A stretch of DNA of 64,000 bases from Collybia mongolica (Eukaryota > Basidiomycota > Agaricomycetes > Agaricales > Clitocybaceae). The translations under genes were made by a program, and so were the position numbers. Positions 1 through 11,048 of the stretch are shown here, one piece after another. The DNA is taken from assembly GCA_013420905.1 (NCBI GenBank), contig JAAXNY010000001.1, positions 2,790,001 to 2,854,000 on the forward strand. The letters are read 5' to 3'. Below the pieces are notes generated by a model. It saw nothing but the letters and a program-made list of their open reading frames with translations, was not told the DNA's origin and made no database searches. Position 1 is the stretch's first letter; every line of letters begins with the position of its first letter.

Positions 1-292
1 CGACGCGGACTCTCTTGCCGCGGAGGTCATTCAGGCCGCTAACCGCGCGCTTGAAATGCGCAACTCCTTGTTGGCGCACATAGTTGGCACCATCGGTAAG
101 TTGTACGAGGAGGAAGGCCTGGAGGGCCTTCAAAACCTCTTGCTGACTACGCCAGCCACGGAGAGTGCTCTCCTCTTCTACACAGATTTCCAGAACCTCC
201 CTTGGCCGCCCTTGGAGGAAGAAGCAGAGGTTGATGACGGTTCTTCGTCGTCAAGTTCCTCTTCGTCCGTGCCTGACAGCGAGGAGGAGTAG
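1..292 (+). CDS. Antisense gene A of gypsy copy 1, last exon (5' truncated by window edge)
   Basis: This is the C-terminal part of an unrecognised protein, ending at TAG 290-292 with an acidic, serine-rich tail. It is about 84% identical by eye to the last exon of the complete copy at 11743-15306 on the minus strand. Window base 1 corresponds to about base 12034 of that copy. It lies on the strand opposite to gag-pol of its host element and is followed by gene B on the same strand. The differences I see (Ala/Thr, Arg/His, Glu/Lys) are largely those expected from C-to-T or G-to-A changes. Function is unknown; see the complete copy for the zinc-cluster-like motif. Confidence 0.7.
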   Translation, partial: DADSLAAEVIQAANRALEMRNSLLAHIVGTIGKLYEEEGLEGLQNLLLTTPATESALLFYTDFQNLPWPPLEEEAEVDDGSSSSSSSSSVPDSEEE

Positions 293-993
293 CCGCGCCG
301 CGCCCCCCCCCCTATGTTTTATATATATATCTGTGTTTCCCTGGGCCCTAGTGCCCTTTTTTTTTTTTTTTACTTACATATTCCCCCGCCTTTCGTTGGG
401 CTTCAATTTTTTTTTTAATTGAAGTCCAACACATGTCTTATATACAGTCCCCTGGACTTTAAACAATACAATTGGTTTACCCATTGTTCTATTGTCTTCA
501 TAAGAAAGCTTCCGCCCTTGCACCAGCTACTTAAGTTATAAATAGTACAGTTTAATTCTGGTGCAATTCTCTCGATCATTAAGACCGTGGCGCGATCACT
601 GACTTTTTATAGACAATCTATTTCAATCCTTGTAACCTTGGTAGGTTTTTCCAAATCGATTTTGCTTATACCCCTCTCCCCCTCAACACTGACAACAACT
701 GTCCCAGTTGTCATGCGGACACTGCCGTGCTCCACATGAATTTTTACGGAGCTCCTTTTTCAATTGGGCCCAGCATTTCAATTAGGCACGCGTCTCGGAC
801 CTGTTCAGTTGAAATGTATAGATTTTTCTGGGGATAGAACGCGCGCAACGAATGAGAGACTGGGTAGCGCTTCTCTAGTCGTAGAGGTATAAAAAGGGCA
901 CTGGCTGTGCTTTTTGTCCCAAGACATCGCCCGACTCTATTATACTCTCTTTTCAACGTTCTGGTTCGAAGAATCAATTTCCTCTGCATCATT
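293..993 (+). promoter_or_regulatory. Intergenic region A-B with gene B promoter
   Basis: About 700 bases separate the stop of gene A from the start of gene B. A TATA box (TATAAAAAG) lies at about 888-896, roughly 100 bases upstream of the gene B ATG at 994. The whole spacer is repeated in inverted orientation at about 11050-11740 in gypsy copy 2, including the TATA box at about 11145-11157. This agrees with a conserved regulatory segment carried inside the element. The first part, just after gene A, is T-rich and probably serves as its 3' end. Confidence 0.6.
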
Positions 994-2376
994 ATGACTA
1001 GCCCCCCCAACTATCAAGACATCGAGAACTTCAAGATGGTCCAAGCTCAGTGGCACACCTTTCAAGCTCGTTTATCGATGGACACCCTTGTTGAACAAAG
1101 GGTCAGTGTCCGGAAGTTAGGCGAAACCGCGGTACACTTTTTACCAATTACACTTTTTAAAACGCTGTTTTTGTAACCAACTTTTACAATTTACAGCTAC
1201 TCCTGACTGAGTCCAAATTGGTTTTGACGGAGCGGTCCTGGCAGAATGTTATCTTTGGCGTCCGTAAGGCCTTCCAGGGACTACAACATGTATACCCCGA
1301 GTTACTTCAAGAGCCTGTTTACCGTAACATTGTGACTCTGACTGCCGCTATTCACCGTCACCGTGAAAAGCTCCGCACTGAGCACCTGTCTCAAACCGCG
1401 GTGCGTGCTTTTTACCTCATCTTGTACTGTACTGTTCTTTAAACCATGGTTTTCTGGTACTAGGTCCCTGCTACTGGTGGTGAAGCGGATGGTACCACTA
1501 TTCCAGGCGAGGTCATTGCTGGCGGTGAATATGACGGTGACATTGAAATGTCTGGTACTGACTCGGTATGTTTCTTTTTAGCTACCGCGCTGTCAGTGCG
1601 CGACATACTCAATGGCGTCTCTTCTTTACTCAAGAATATGGTCATTGATTCCGGCGCTACGGCTAGTGCTGCTGTCTCTGGATCAGTGACTAGTCGTCTC
1701 CTTAGTGAAGGACCAATCACCCGTAGCCGCAAGGAGAAGGAGAACATTAAGGTTCCCTGTGTCAAAAGGACTAAGGCTGAAAAGGCTGCCATCAAGGTAC
1801 CCATTCTTGTTTTTGCTCTGTCTATTACTTTGTTTCTTATTCCTACAGGACGGTAAGCGTTCCGAGCTCAATCGCGGCAGCACTCTTCGTCCCAAAAAGC
1901 GTACGAGGCAGGACACCCCGGATGAAGATCCAAAGGCATCTGCTGAGGGTACGTTTTCTAATAATAGATGGTTCTAAATTTATACCGACTGTGCATCAGA
2001 TACTCGTGTCTTTATTGACTTCCGTCCCTCCAAGGAGCACGATGTAGTCTTAGCGCGGGCGCGCTTGATTGCAGACGCGGGCGATCCCATGTCGCACACC
2101 AAGCAAGCCCTCGGTAGGATGCTCTTAAACTACCGCGCTGAGTTGGAGGAGATCAGTCATACAGTGTCCTTCTTATTGAAGCATCGTGATGCCACTATGG
2201 ACGAGGTTACTCGCCTCAACGGTCTAATGAACGAGGCCGCTCTGGAGGGGGGCTCTGATGAGGCTGCCACTGCGAGCGCTACGGAAGTCCATGACCAGGA
2301 TGACAATGATAAGGAGGAGGTAGCTCCGGCTGACGTGCCCTTGCCCGAGGTTGAAGACGACTTCATATCTGCTTGA
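994..2376 (+). CDS. Antisense gene B of the gypsy element, five exons, unknown function
   Basis: My splice model is join(994..1131, 1197..1400, 1464..1796, 1849..1948, 2000..2376), 1152 nt, encoding 383 residues. All four introns are GT-AG and 51-65 nt long, and every junction keeps frame. The N-terminal part is helical and glutamine-rich. The middle is Ser/Thr/Gly-rich, followed by a basic, nuclear-localisation-like stretch (RPKKRTR). The C-terminus is strongly acidic. I recognise no domain. The gene is oriented against pol and ends 146 bases from the end of pol, tail to tail. The first exon is repeated at 11048-10912 in copy 2, where copy 1 interrupted it. A possible extra donor at 1566 was not used because reading through stays open. 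Homology could not be searched; the protein may act in regulation or replication of the element, but that is inference. Confidence 0.65.
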
Positions 2377-2522
2377 GGACAGTCCAATTAACTTCCTCTT
2401 GAGTTATGGTGTCCCTCCCCACGCTCCTTTGTATTACTGTCTTTACTCGGCTTAACACTGTCCTTACTACTTAGCTTAGTTGCTTATACTGTCTTTACTG
2501 CTTCTGTTTCCATACTGATTTA

Positions 2523-5500
2523 TCACCTATGCAACTTCCGGTGTGACATAGTAGTTTGTGGTAGCGCCGGCGCTATCCCCTCCTCAGTGTTCTCACTAGA
2601 GCTTGACTCTGAATCGGACTGATCCAATTGGACTCTGTCAAAAGTATAGTCACGCTCCTTGTAAACTTGCCTATTAGCGGGATCTTTTGATTCCACTAAA
2701 GCATTTAGTGTTTCGCTAGAGATGTCTATTAGATCTTGCAGATTATCCAGCAGTTCAATTGTACTCCTAGCAAAATAGGGAATAACCCTAAACGCCCCCA
2801 CTTTATGTTGCCACACCGATCCATCCATTTTGCAAACAATATAGGCTCCCCCGCGGTTTCGTCTCAGGACTATCATTGGTCCCAGGTACCGTGGCTTCAG
2901 CCTTTTATCGAGCGAACTTTTGACCTCGGTATTTCTAACTAGTACTAAACTTCCTGGTTTGAAATCATAGTCTCTGATGGTCGCGCTGTGATCCTTCTCA
3001 TACTGTAATAGTCTCCTTTGTTTTTCTATATTGATACGTTTCCTCATATCGGCCACATGCTGGACGTGCTTAGCTAGAGCCTGCGCTCTAAACCCAATGA
3101 GTTCCTCTGTAGTCAATATTTTTCCTGGTAACTTTACTAACCAAGTGGCTTCAATAATATCTAACGGTAAGGTTGGGTGCGCGCCCGTAATCATAAAATA
3201 GGGGGAGCAACCCGTCCCTTTCCGTATAGTAATTCTGTCAGCCCACATTACATGGTGGAAGAAGTAGTACCACTTCTTTACATCACCACCTGTAGCTTTG
3301 AAGACAGCTTGACGCACATCCCAATGTGCGCGCTCGGCGATCCCATTTCCTTTGGAATTGTATGGTGATATACTTATTCCTGTAATACCATACTTGGATT
3401 CCAGCCACGCTTTGGCTGCGACAAAGGCAGGACCATTATCCGTTACAATTTCCGTTAGGGAACCCCATCTACAAATTACTTCTTCGAACAGCCACCTTCC
3501 CAAGGTCTTGCCATCCTCAGATTTGAGGGGCGCGCCTTCCATCCACGAAGACAGCGCACATCTTCCTTGGACAATGTATTTATAGCCATTAGACGATGGG
3601 CTCATATACATGGTGTCTGCATGCAATACTTGGAATATAGACGGCGTGTGGGTTATGACAGGAGGGATTCTCAACAAAGTTAAGAGCCTTGTCTGACAGA
3701 TGTGACATGACTTCACATACCATGATACATCGCGTTCCATTTCTGGCCACCAAAATCTTTTATCTATTAAGGATTTTGTTGCATAGAAACCCCTATGTCC
3801 AACAGAATCATGAGACGCCTTCATCATATATGTTCGGTGATTTTTATCAACAACAAGCTGGTGCGCGCTATTGATATTTTTCCTATACATCCTGCCTTCT
3901 GGATCCAAAAAGAAATTAGACGCCTGCCTTGCAAACTTTAGGTAGGCGCGATCCGTCATTCCTTTTGGTCTCTTTTGTGGTCTTTTTAACCATTCTTTTA
4001 TTAAAGGTAGGTTTTTATCCTGTTCCTGCGCCGTAGGTGTTCGTTTAGACTCGTCATATACTTCCCTTACATTAGGGTCATATTTAAACTTTTCATCGGG
4101 TATGACAGTAGTATTTACAAGTTGCTTTAGATAAGCTTCTCTTTGAAAACCGAACCGTCCTAAACCTAAGTGCTGTTTTACTTCTCCAATAAATGCTGCT
4201 TCACCAGCCCAGGCATTGTTTACTTCAACTTCAAAATCAGAAATTTCCTTCGCAAGTTGGAATAAATATCCGCCGCGCGTGTCGATCTCCTCTTTAAAAT
4301 CTGACAGCTCCAAAGGGTCATCTAACCCTTCCGTTGGGTTGATAAACTTTAAAGGACCTGAGGGTTCGTCGTAACCATTGTCTGGGTCCAGGTAGACAGG
4401 ATCCCCTAGCCGCGCGTCTCGTCTTGACAGACCATCTGGGCCAAAGCCTTTACCAGCTTTATGAACCAGAGTAAAGTGGAACATAAGTATCCTATCAATC
4501 CACCTATTTACCGTTGCATTAGGTCCTAGACTTGGGTTTGATAACATCCCCTTAATGTACTTTGCATCCGTTTCCACTACCAAATTTCGTACTCCAATAA
4601 ACCAATAATAACATGCCATTAGAACTCTCATCAATCCGAATAGCTCTCGTTTGGGTTGTGAGAAGCGCGCTTCGCGCTCATTCAGAGTTATCGAGTCAAA
4701 TCTAGCATAGTGCTTTCTTCCAGGTATATCAGGGTCTTCCTGATAGATATAGTAGCCTACGGCTTTCCATGACGTATCTACTGACAATACCACTGACGTA
4801 TTCCAGGTGTAATTAATTGGACGGAGCGCGGGGCTATTTTTAAGTGCGTCTAACAATAGCTGCTGCGCTTCTTCTTGCTCAGGCCCCCATATCCAAGGTT
4901 CGCTACTTCTAGTTAACTTTTGAATTGGTTGGCCTATACGGGCGAAGTCTTTAATGAAATTCCTGCATACACCAATAGTTCCCATGTAAGCGCGTACTTC
5001 ACTGACATCTTTGCATGGTCCCCATCTTTCAACTACACCGATTCTATCTGTAGTAGGTTTTTGTCCTTCATAGGTACATCTATGTCCTACCACTAGAATT
5101 TCACTTGCACATAACATAGACTTATATCCTGAAAACGTTCCTCCAGAATACTTCATTCTCTGTACGACGCGATTTACATTTTGCATATGTTCCCAGAAGA
5201 AGTGCCTAACACCTGGAGCACCAGGTAGCTCTTCTTCTGTTCCGTCCGGCAGTTTGTAGCGCGTTGCTGGACTGCGCACGGGTACATCATCAATGTAGGG
5301 TATTGTGACATGTGGTACCTCATCCTGTAGGATGTATGTGACATCATCATGAAATATTGGAACTGAATTCGTCCATCCCATAGGAAGTGTTACTAGTCTC
5401 AGCGCGCCAAACGGTGTTTGGAACGTGGTTAGATCACGCGAGGTTTCTGCTAAAGGCCTCTCATCGTATCCTACATATAGATCCATCATTCCGCCACAAG

Positions 5501-6566
5501 CACGCCCTGCGAAGTGTTCTGCTAGTTCTTCGGTAGCGGGTGGTAAGCCCGAGTGCGCTATTGTGACTGCATTCAGCGGTTCTAGACTATGTACAATTCT
5601 AAGCTTCTTTCCTGGGCCTTTCTTTAATACGGTAAACCATCTAGACCTATATGATGAATTGGATCTCTCATAGACTCCTGCATCAATTTTAGTTTTGATG
5701 ATTTTACAAACATCTTCATAGATCCCTGGTGGGATTCTAATGTTCCTTTCTGTCCACGGCGTATGTGGGACTACTGGTATCTCGACGGGAGGAAAATATT
5801 CCTTCTTAAAGCTACCGTGCTCACTATCATTCCAAGCAAAACCATCATTATGTTTGCACATAAAGTCGTGGATTATATCCATCTCTTTAGGTTTTAAGAA
5901 GCTCTCTTCTTCGTGTACCCTTTGGAATTCCGCGCGCCTTTCCTCAGTATACCTTCCAGTTGGTTTAAACGGAGGTGGGTTAGGCGTTAGAACTGGTAGG
6001 GCCGCTAAAGGGTCACCCTTTATATCTCTGATAATTCTAAATTTATCAGGCAGGTCCGCCAGTGTTGGTTTTGTTTTCAAATGTACTGGTTTATACTTCT
6101 TTCCTACTAGCTGATCCATGGGCTCAATATTACACTTTTCACTTGTTGCAGTTCCAAGACCGCGCTCGTTGGTGCCAATTTGCCACTGCTTTAATTTACT
6201 TAAAGCTTTATCGATCATGGGCTGTTCTTGAGCGTATGTCATAGGTCTAGTGGGTGTACTTGCTGGGTCGCTGCTGTTCTGCTCGTAGTTTATTACTGGT
6301 CCATCGCGCTCATCTACGGAAGCCAAGTACGTGGCTAGTAATTCGCGTTCAGGTACTGTACTATTCATGTTCACATCACTTCTAGACAAAAAGACATCTC
6401 TAAGTTCTTTGTGACCAAAATTCCGTTTATCAGTAGGGTGTCTATAACCCGTTATAATAAAGTTTCCGTTCTCATCTTCAGCAATTTCTACGGCTAGATC
6501 TCCTTGATCACTTTGGATTAATTCATCGAAGGCCGAAAATCCTGCTCTGGTTGTCTTTTCAACAGC
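2523..6566 (-). CDS. Ty3/gypsy Pol: reverse transcriptase, RNase H, integrase
   Basis: The frame is open from just after a stop at 6567-6569 to the stop at 2523. There is no good ATG near its start, which fits expression by a -1 shift from protease; the two frames overlap at 6518-6566. Counting from a TTG codon at 6389, the reverse transcriptase has the first Asp in a [11 protein letters not shown] block and the YIDD box near residue 363. RNase H follows (VDTSWKAVG, then an ETDAKY block) near residues 540-660. Integrase has an HHCC finger (HDSVGH ... CHIC) near 857-900, then Asp in HADTM (about 921), Asp in TDNGPAF and Glu in IAERAH (about 1016). All catalytic residues seen are intact and no stop interrupts the frame, so it is probably active. 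Order RT-RH-IN identifies Ty3/gypsy rather than copia. Confidence 0.93.
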   Translation of the reverse strand, partial: AVEKTTRAGFSAFDELIQSDQGDLAVEIAEDENGNFIITGYRHPTDKRNFGHKELRDVFLSRSDVNMNSTVPERELLATYLASVDERDGPVINYEQNSSDPASTPTRPMTYAQEQPMIDKALSKLKQWQIGTNERGLGTATSEKCNIEPMDQLVGKKYKPVHLKTKPTLADLPDKFRIIRDIKGDPLAALPVLTPNPPPFKPTGRYTEERRAEFQRVHEEESFLKPKEMDIIHDFMCKHNDGFAWNDSEHGSFKKEYFPPVEIPVVPHTPWTERNIRIPPGIYEDVCKIIKTKIDAGVYERSNSSYRSRWFTVLKKGPGKKLRIVHSLEPLNAVTIAHSGLPPATEELAEHFAGRACGGMMDLYVGYDERPLAETSRDLTTFQTPFGALRLVTLPMGWTNSVPIFHDDVTYILQDEVPHVTIPYIDDVPVRSPATRYKLPDGTEEELPGAPGVRHFFWEHMQNVNRVVQRMKYSGGTFSGYKSMLCASEILVVGHRCTYEGQKPTTDRIGVVERWGPCKDVSEVRAYMGTIGVCRNFIKDFARIGQPIQKLTRSSEPWIWGPEQEEAQQLLLDALKNSPALRPINYTWNTSVVLSVDTSWKAVGYYIYQEDPDIPGRKHYARFDSITLNEREARFSQPKRELFGLMRVLMACYYWFIGVRNLVVETDAKYIKGMLSNPSLGPNATVNRWIDRILMFHFTLVHKAGKGFGPDGLSRRDARLGDPVYLDPDNGYDEPSGPLKFINPTEGLDDPLELSDFKEEIDTRGGYLFQLAKEISDFEVEVNNAWAGEAAFIGEVKQHLGLGRFGFQREAYLKQLVNTTVIPDEKFKYDPNVREVYDESKRTPTAQEQDKNLPLIKEWLKRPQKRPKGMTDRAYLKFARQASNFFLDPEGRMYRKNINSAHQLVVDKNHRTYMMKASHDSVGHRGFYATKSLIDKRFWWPEMERDVSWYVKSCHICQTRLLTLLRIPPVITHTPSIFQVLHADTMYMSPSSNGYKYIVQGRCALSSWMEGAPLKSEDGKTLGRWLFEEVICRWGSLTEIVTDNGPAFVAAKAWLESKYGITGISISPYNSKGNGIAERAHWDVRQAVFKATGGDVKKWYYFFHHVMWADRITIRKGTGCSPYFMITGAHPTLPLDIIEATWLVKLPGKILTTEELIGFRAQALAKHVQHVADMRKRINIEKQRRLLQYEKDHSATIRDYDFKPGSLVLVRNTEVKSSLDKRLKPRYLGPMIVLRRNRGGAYIVCKMDGSVWQHKVGAFRVIPYFARSTIELLDNLQDLIDISSETLNALVESKDPANRQVYKERDYTFDRVQLDQSDSESSSSENTEEGIAPALPQTTMSHRKLHR

Positions 6567-7723
6567 TTAGGCGGTGATCCCTTTGCATGGGTAGGGATAG
6601 TACACCTTCGTCCCGTGTTAGGGTCTGTGATAGTGACTACTTGTCCCCTGTCCTGAGCATTTTTGATCTGACTTTCCGTGAGTGTATCAAACGGTCTCCC
6701 GAGCAATACTTTGTATGCGGGTGAATTTATGATATGTACTTGGAGGTAGATGGCCATGTCATTAAACAAGAAAGGAACATTGCGCGCTAATCCCGCTGTT
6801 TTCTCAACTTGTTTATTAGCACTCTGCATGTGTATGACAACGTCCGGATCCCATGAAATATCTAAGTCTAAAGCCGTTTGTTTAGCCATTGATACTATTT
6901 GGGATCCCCCATCTAATAAAGATTCCTCCGTTCCTACCCCATTTATTACTGGATATACTGCGCGCAAAGAGGCCGATTCTTTTGCTACATACAACTGTTT
7001 GGGCTCTTCCCCAGCTGGTAAAGATTCTAAATACTGTAGGACTGGGTCTCCGCATATTATAGATCCCTTAGGTATTCCGCTGCGGTCATACTCCGAGATG
7101 AAGAAAGACTGGAATGGGATTGACTCTACTGGTAGCGCGTCATGCCGTAAGTAGTTATCATCAAGTTCCCAGTCCCCTCCAAAGGGTAAGACGTCTTCCT
7201 CATCTATTCCGTTTATTTGCAAGTTAGCGTCCCTTTGGGTGAGGGACTTACGTCTGGCAGTTACAATATTCTTTATCCCATCTCTAATGGTTTTTGACGA
7301 GCCCATTAACTCTCCCGTGGTCAATGTGATAGGGTTGTCTAACACTTTAGCAATTATATCACCACCTTTTAATTTTACTTCTATCGGGGACTTAGTTTCA
7401 TAAGTCGGACCGCGCTTAGTGTTAAAATTAGGTAGCGGATCAACTGGTTCAGGGTTGCGTTCCGTTCTCCGGGGTATGTAGGGTACCACGGGCACATCGA
7501 TGTAGGGTAATTCTTTTCGTACTGGAGACTTTACTGATGGTTCAACAAATTTTACTTTCTTTTTCCTAGGAGACGGCGCTACCAACTCCTCTTCGCTACT
7601 ATCCCGACTACTCTCCGAATCATTACTTTCTTGACGACTATTTCTGTTTTTATTTCGGTCCTCTGGCTGTCTCTTGGAACGCGACCTAGTCGTAGGTCTA
7701 GCGTGTTCCTTAGCCTCCTTCAT
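6518..7723 (-). CDS. Gypsy aspartic protease region (separate frame)
   Basis: The frame is open from a TAA at about 7749 and has its first ATG at 7723; the stop is at 6518-6520. The N-terminal third is charged and basic. Near the middle a retropepsin-like active-site block [11 protein letters not shown] appears, with Asp-Gly-Gly in place of the common Asp-Ser/Thr-Gly. The usual hydrophobic C-terminal motif follows (VLLGRPF). It lies one -1 step from gag and one further -1 step from pol, so all three proteins could be made from one RNA by two successive shifts, as in some retroviruses. The protease acts on the Gag and Gag-Pol precursors within the particle. The Gly substitution next to the catalytic Asp is recorded as odd; I believe related fungal elements share it, but I could not check. 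Confidence 0.75.
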   Translation of the reverse strand: MKEAKEHARPTTRSRSKRQPEDRNKNRNSRQESNDSESSRDSSEEELVAPSPRKKKVKFVEPSVKSPVRKELPYIDVPVVPYIPRRTERNPEPVDPLPNFNTKRGPTYETKSPIEVKLKGGDIIAKVLDNPITLTTGELMGSSKTIRDGIKNIVTARRKSLTQRDANLQINGIDEEDVLPFGGDWELDDNYLRHDALPVESIPFQSFFISEYDRSGIPKGSIICGDPVLQYLESLPAGEEPKQLYVAKESASLRAVYPVINGVGTEESLLDGGSQIVSMAKQTALDLDISWDPDVVIHMQSANKQVEKTAGLARNVPFLFNDMAIYLQVHIINSPAYKVLLGRPFDTLTESQIKNAQDRGQVVTITDPNTGRRCTIPTHAKGSPPKLLKRQPEQDFRPSMN

Positions 7724-7728
7724 CGGAC

Positions 7729-9240
7729 CTAATTGAAACCCGACTCTTTAACCTTGTTTTGGTTATTGAGTTCTGCTACCTGCCCTAATAAAGTACTCAT
7801 TTGTGCTTGTAAGGCTACTATGTCAGGATTCGGCGCGCTCTTTGCCGTAGGATTATAGTTATTATTTATATATTCCTGTTTCTGCATCTGAGGCGGTACT
7901 GGCAACGCAGTTTGTGCGCTCTGTTGTCCTAACATTTGTTGCGCTTGAAATTGTGCCATTTGTGCCATTATGGCTTTCAAGGTTCCAATGTCGTTACTAT
8001 TGTCTACTGCATTATGTGACTGCATAACGGACAATACTCCTGGAGCGGGTCCTTCCGTGACATCTCCGTAATAAAGGGCCGCTACCTTCTTTGAATGGAA
8101 GTGTTCCACTTTATCTTTCAATGATACCGTTTCTGGTTCTCTTGGAATATATGATCCGTCTGGTAAGCATACTCCTCCATTTGCGTTGGTTTTTATTTTC
8201 CCTTCCTCAAAATGTTTCTGTTTCTCGGGACAGGCCATTATGAAGTGTCCGGGTGTAAAACAGTAGTGACATTTATACGCATTTGGTCTTTGCGGTTGTC
8301 CTTCTTTAGGCTTTCCGTACTGATTCTGATACTGATGCTGCTGGGGTGCGCTATTCGTGGCATGGTTCTGAACAGTTGCTTGTTGAAGCGCTTTCATTAC
8401 ATCCTCGAATCCACTCCTCATATTCTTCTCATTTACTTGGAGACGGTCTAACAAATTAACTATTTGTTGTTTTATTTCATCCATCTCTACTTTGATTTTG
8501 GGTGCTGCTGTTGCTGTTACGGGCGTTATAAACGATCTATTTGTGTCTGGAATATTCATGTTGGCTACACCTTCAGAAATGCTGATTGCAGTTGCTATAA
8601 CTTCCTCCAGATTGTACTGATCCCCTTTTCGTCGCGCGAGCGCGGCGGCTTCGGCAATAGTATTAGGATCTGCTCGGTTGTTTGTAGCAACGGCTTGTCC
8701 TGCCTGTGTAGCATTAGACTGATTATTCCCTAGCAGGGTTAGCCTTCCTTGTACTTGGGATCTGAAGACTTCGTCTAGACATCCCAAGAACTTGGTAACT
8801 AATTCTTGGTTAGAGATAATAGGTGGCCTAACTCCCAAGAGTTTAATAGATTCTGCTTTGAATTCACGCTTCAGCTTTTTCAGCGCGGCCTCATCGGTTA
8901 CTCCAATACGTGGGTTGGCGCGACACACTGCTTCTAACTTGGCTACTGATCCTTCTACTTGATCGAGTGCTTCTGGATAACTAGAGATCAACTCTGTCTT
9001 GAAATCCGTCCAAGTGCCTGTCTTATAGTGGTCTAATGCCCTCCACTCATTCTCTGATTGTAGGTCTGCGTATTTTCCTAACATTAACTTCTTTTCTTCA
9101 TCATTTGTAATGTTACACTCCTTCCATAGGACCTCCATTCGCTCCAGAAACCGGATTAAACCCGTGGGCTCTTTTCCTTTGAATACTGGTGCATCACGGA
9201 CGCCTGGTTGGGGCATATATTTACGAGGGGGTTCAGTCAT
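7729..9240 (-). CDS. Gypsy Gag with zinc knuckle
   Basis: From the in-frame ATG at 9240 the protein has 503 residues. The capsid-like part contains the retrotransposon-gag helices (LIRFLERMEVLWKECN onward). One CCHC knuckle follows (CHYCFTPGHFIMAC, i.e. CX2CX4HX4C), and then a Gln-rich C-terminus. Gag forms the particle shell and binds the genomic RNA through the knuckle. The reading frame is open well upstream of 9240, to about 9590, but without an ATG. The first ATG in the leader, near 9554, opens an 11-codon ORF in another frame. The start may therefore be 9240, or a near-cognate codon upstream. Confidence 0.88.
   Translation of the reverse strand: MTEPPRKYMPQPGVRDAPVFKGKEPTGLIRFLERMEVLWKECNITNDEEKKLMLGKYADLQSENEWRALDHYKTGTWTDFKTELISSYPEALDQVEGSVAKLEAVCRANPRIGVTDEAALKKLKREFKAESIKLLGVRPPIISNQELVTKFLGCLDEVFRSQVQGRLTLLGNNQSNATQAGQAVATNNRADPNTIAEAAALARRKGDQYNLEEVIATAISISEGVANMNIPDTNRSFITPVTATAAPKIKVEMDEIKQQIVNLLDRLQVNEKNMRSGFEDVMKALQQATVQNHATNSAPQQHQYQNQYGKPKEGQPQRPNAYKCHYCFTPGHFIMACPEKQKHFEEGKIKTNANGGVCLPDGSYIPREPETVSLKDKVEHFHSKKVAALYYGDVTEGPAPGVLSVMQSHNAVDNSNDIGTLKAIMAQMAQFQAQQMLGQQSAQTALPVPPQMQKQEYINNNYNPTAKSAPNPDIVALQAQMSTLLGQVAELNNQNKVKESGFN
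7735..7741 (-). promoter_or_regulatory. Candidate -1 ribosomal frameshift site GGGTTTC between gag and protease
   Basis: On the minus strand the heptamer is read in the gag frame as G GGT TTC, a perfect X XXY YYZ slippery sequence. It is followed by AAT and the gag stop TAG (7731-7729). After a -1 slip the ribosome reads GGG TTT CAA TTA GGT CCG ATG, which is exactly the protease frame. That frame is closed only nine bases upstream of the heptamer by TAA. A downstream pseudoknot could not be assessed. Confidence 0.7.
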
Positions 9241-9675
9241 GATTACTGAACGGTTCTGAGTAGCTAACGAGTTCGGGTTTGCTACTGGGTTTACTACGGA
9301 CGATCTTCCGCGCGCTACTGGTCTACTAGTAGTCGATATGTTTCCTAAGGGCTCTGGAGTTCTAAATACTTGCCTTGGTCCTGAAGATCCAAAGGCTGGT
9401 TGTGAAGATCCTCGTGTGCGCGCTCGCCTAGGAGGTGGTAACAACTCTGTTACTCCAGCGTTTTGCGAATTTTTAGTCTGCCGCGTTTTTGTAGCTACTT
9501 GTCTTGCAAGTGGCTGCTTAGTTAGTCTGTTTGACGAGCTGGCTTGTGGGCATGGCTCTTGAGACAGATTGACTAAACTTTCTCCGCTCTACTTCAATTT
9601 GTAGACGACGTTACTCGTCTTGGTATAATATTTTTCAAAGAAAGATGCTCTCTTTAGACTATTCAAAACTCTGAA

Positions 9676-9693
9676 CCCTCGCGGTGGGCTCCA
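9676..9693 (-). other. Primer-binding site of gypsy copy 1
   Basis: Two bases after the 5' LTR ends (…TTTCA at 9696) the minus strand continues TGGAGCCCACCGCGAGGG. The TGG start, complementary to a tRNA CCA end, and the two-base spacing are typical for a PBS. I could not assign the primer tRNA. Confidence 0.5.
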
Positions 9694-9695
9694 GA

Positions 9696-10911
9696 TGAAA
9701 GGGGGCTCCTGGGCTATAAGTGCGCTGATGCTATGAAATGTAATCCCTTACACACACACACCAAACTTAACAATCAACACACAAACAGTAGGAATCGCCT
9801 GTTTTGAGTTCGGGTTCAAGTGCTTAGAAGCACTAAGCTTTGAAGAGTACTAGCCAAAGCCCTTTCCAATGATCTCTCAACGGGTTCGACTTAGACAAAA
9901 GCTTCAACACAGGTTCAAAAACCTGCTAGGTATATTTATAATATCTCTCGATCCAATAGACTGAGTACCAAGTGTACGTTCAATTATTAGTGATCCCAAG
10001 CGGATCTATAAGTCCAAGTGACTTATCAAACAATACAGTGCCAAGTGCACTAAGGCCAAGTGCCTAGTAATTCCAATGGACAATACGGTACTAAGTTCCA
10101 AGTGAACTAAGTTTCTTTAATTCTGTGGTTCTCCAATCAATTCCAATCAAGACACGTTGAAGCAATCTGATCCTTAATTCGGGCACGCAATAGTGTTTTA
10201 ACAAATGTGATTTGTATACTCTATAGTCGCGCGAAGTGGGGGCAAGATTCCTTGCCTTAGCGCTACTTATCTACAGTCTATTTATAGTGTACAAACTAAA
10301 TATCATACGGAATTGTAAATTTTACACGGAACCACGCTCCCGCGTGCCAAGGATCTGTATTCAATGCTGATGCGTCCTCTACAACTTGGCGCGCGCGCCA
10401 TGCGTGCCAATTATGCCGTTTACTGGTTACTTATCAAATATTGAAAGAGCTGGCTAAACTCTTATCAAGTCGCGACCGCGCGCTCCGTTATTTAAAACAG
10501 TGCGGCACTGTCATTTACTCCTCCTGATTGTCCCAGTCGCTATTCACGGGGTCCCGTCGCTTCCGGTAGTTAACACCAAGTACCCCTGACTAGGATCGGG
10601 TTGTGCAAGTCCCGAATTTACAATTACTTCTCCTATTAATGATGATCCCCGGACTAATGATATCATACTACAACAGTTACTTATGAACTAAGACACCGAG
10701 GTTGTAACCGGGCATGGTGAATAGGACTAATAATAGACCATACTCATAGTCCTCTGTACTGATAGTGTATTATCCATTAGACTAGTTCACTCTGATTAGC
10801 CGTCTTGGAGCTCGACTCTAATCCTTTATTACCGTTTACTTGGTTATTAGAAATGATACTAATAGCCTTACTTGTCGACTTTACAAGTGCAAACAATTTC
10901 GGGCCCTATCA
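9696..10911 (-). repeat. 5' LTR of gypsy copy 1
   Basis: 1216 bp with TG...CA ends: on the minus strand it starts TGATAGGGCCCG and ends GAGCCCCCTTTCA. The same LTR occurs at 15760-16950 and 38188-39413 and, truncated, at 30421-31323. This copy retains most CpGs and several GCGCGC runs, so it is the least decayed of the four. Confidence 0.9.
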
Positions 10912-11048
10912 GCGGTTTCACCTAACTTCCAGACACTGACCCTTTGTTCAACAAGGATGTCCATTGATAAACGAGCTTGAAAGGTGTTCCACTGACCTTG
11001 GACCATCTTGAAGTTCTCAATGTCTTGATAGTTGGGGAGACTAGTCAT
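10912..11048 (-). pseudogene. Gene B of copy 2, first exon only, interrupted by copy 1
   Basis: The 45 visible codons (start ATG at 11048) match exon 1 of gene B at 994-1131 with a few substitutions. The exon is cut one base before its splice donor, where the 5' LTR of copy 1 begins. The remaining exons must lie outside the window to the left. The upstream TATA box at about 11145-11157 and the leader are conserved. Confidence 0.8.

Larger units (their letters stand above)
1..10911 (-). mobile_element. Giant Ty3/gypsy LTR retrotransposon, copy 1 (3' end beyond window)
   Basis: Read on the minus strand the order is 5' LTR (10911-9696), primer-binding site, gag, protease, pol, then two genes on the opposite strand (B, then A), with the element leaving the window at base 1. 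Copy 2 (10912-16950) shows what the missing end should hold: the rest of gene A, a polypurine tract and a 3' LTR of about 1.2 kb. Adding that arm, without its Tc1 insertion, predicts a full length near 14 kb, much longer than a usual 5-7 kb gypsy element. gag, protease and pol are all open and the LTR is rich in CpG, so this copy looks young. It is inserted in gene B of copy 2 directly after the bases CCGC. The 4-base target duplication cannot be tested because the other end lies outside the window. Confidence 0.85.

Noticed and set aside
744..1010. Open frame on the minus strand upstream of gene B
   Set aside because: It overlaps the TATA box, leader and first codons of gene B and has no recognisable content; a frame in non-coding spacer.
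1566..1601. Possible extra intron in gene B exon 3 (donor GTATGT)
   Set aside because: The intron would be only about 31-36 nt, and reading through remains open and in phase with the following exons.
6536..6539. TTTT run as the protease-pol frameshift site
   Set aside because: It allows P-site re-pairing but is not a canonical heptamer; kept only as a weak possibility and not listed as a feature.
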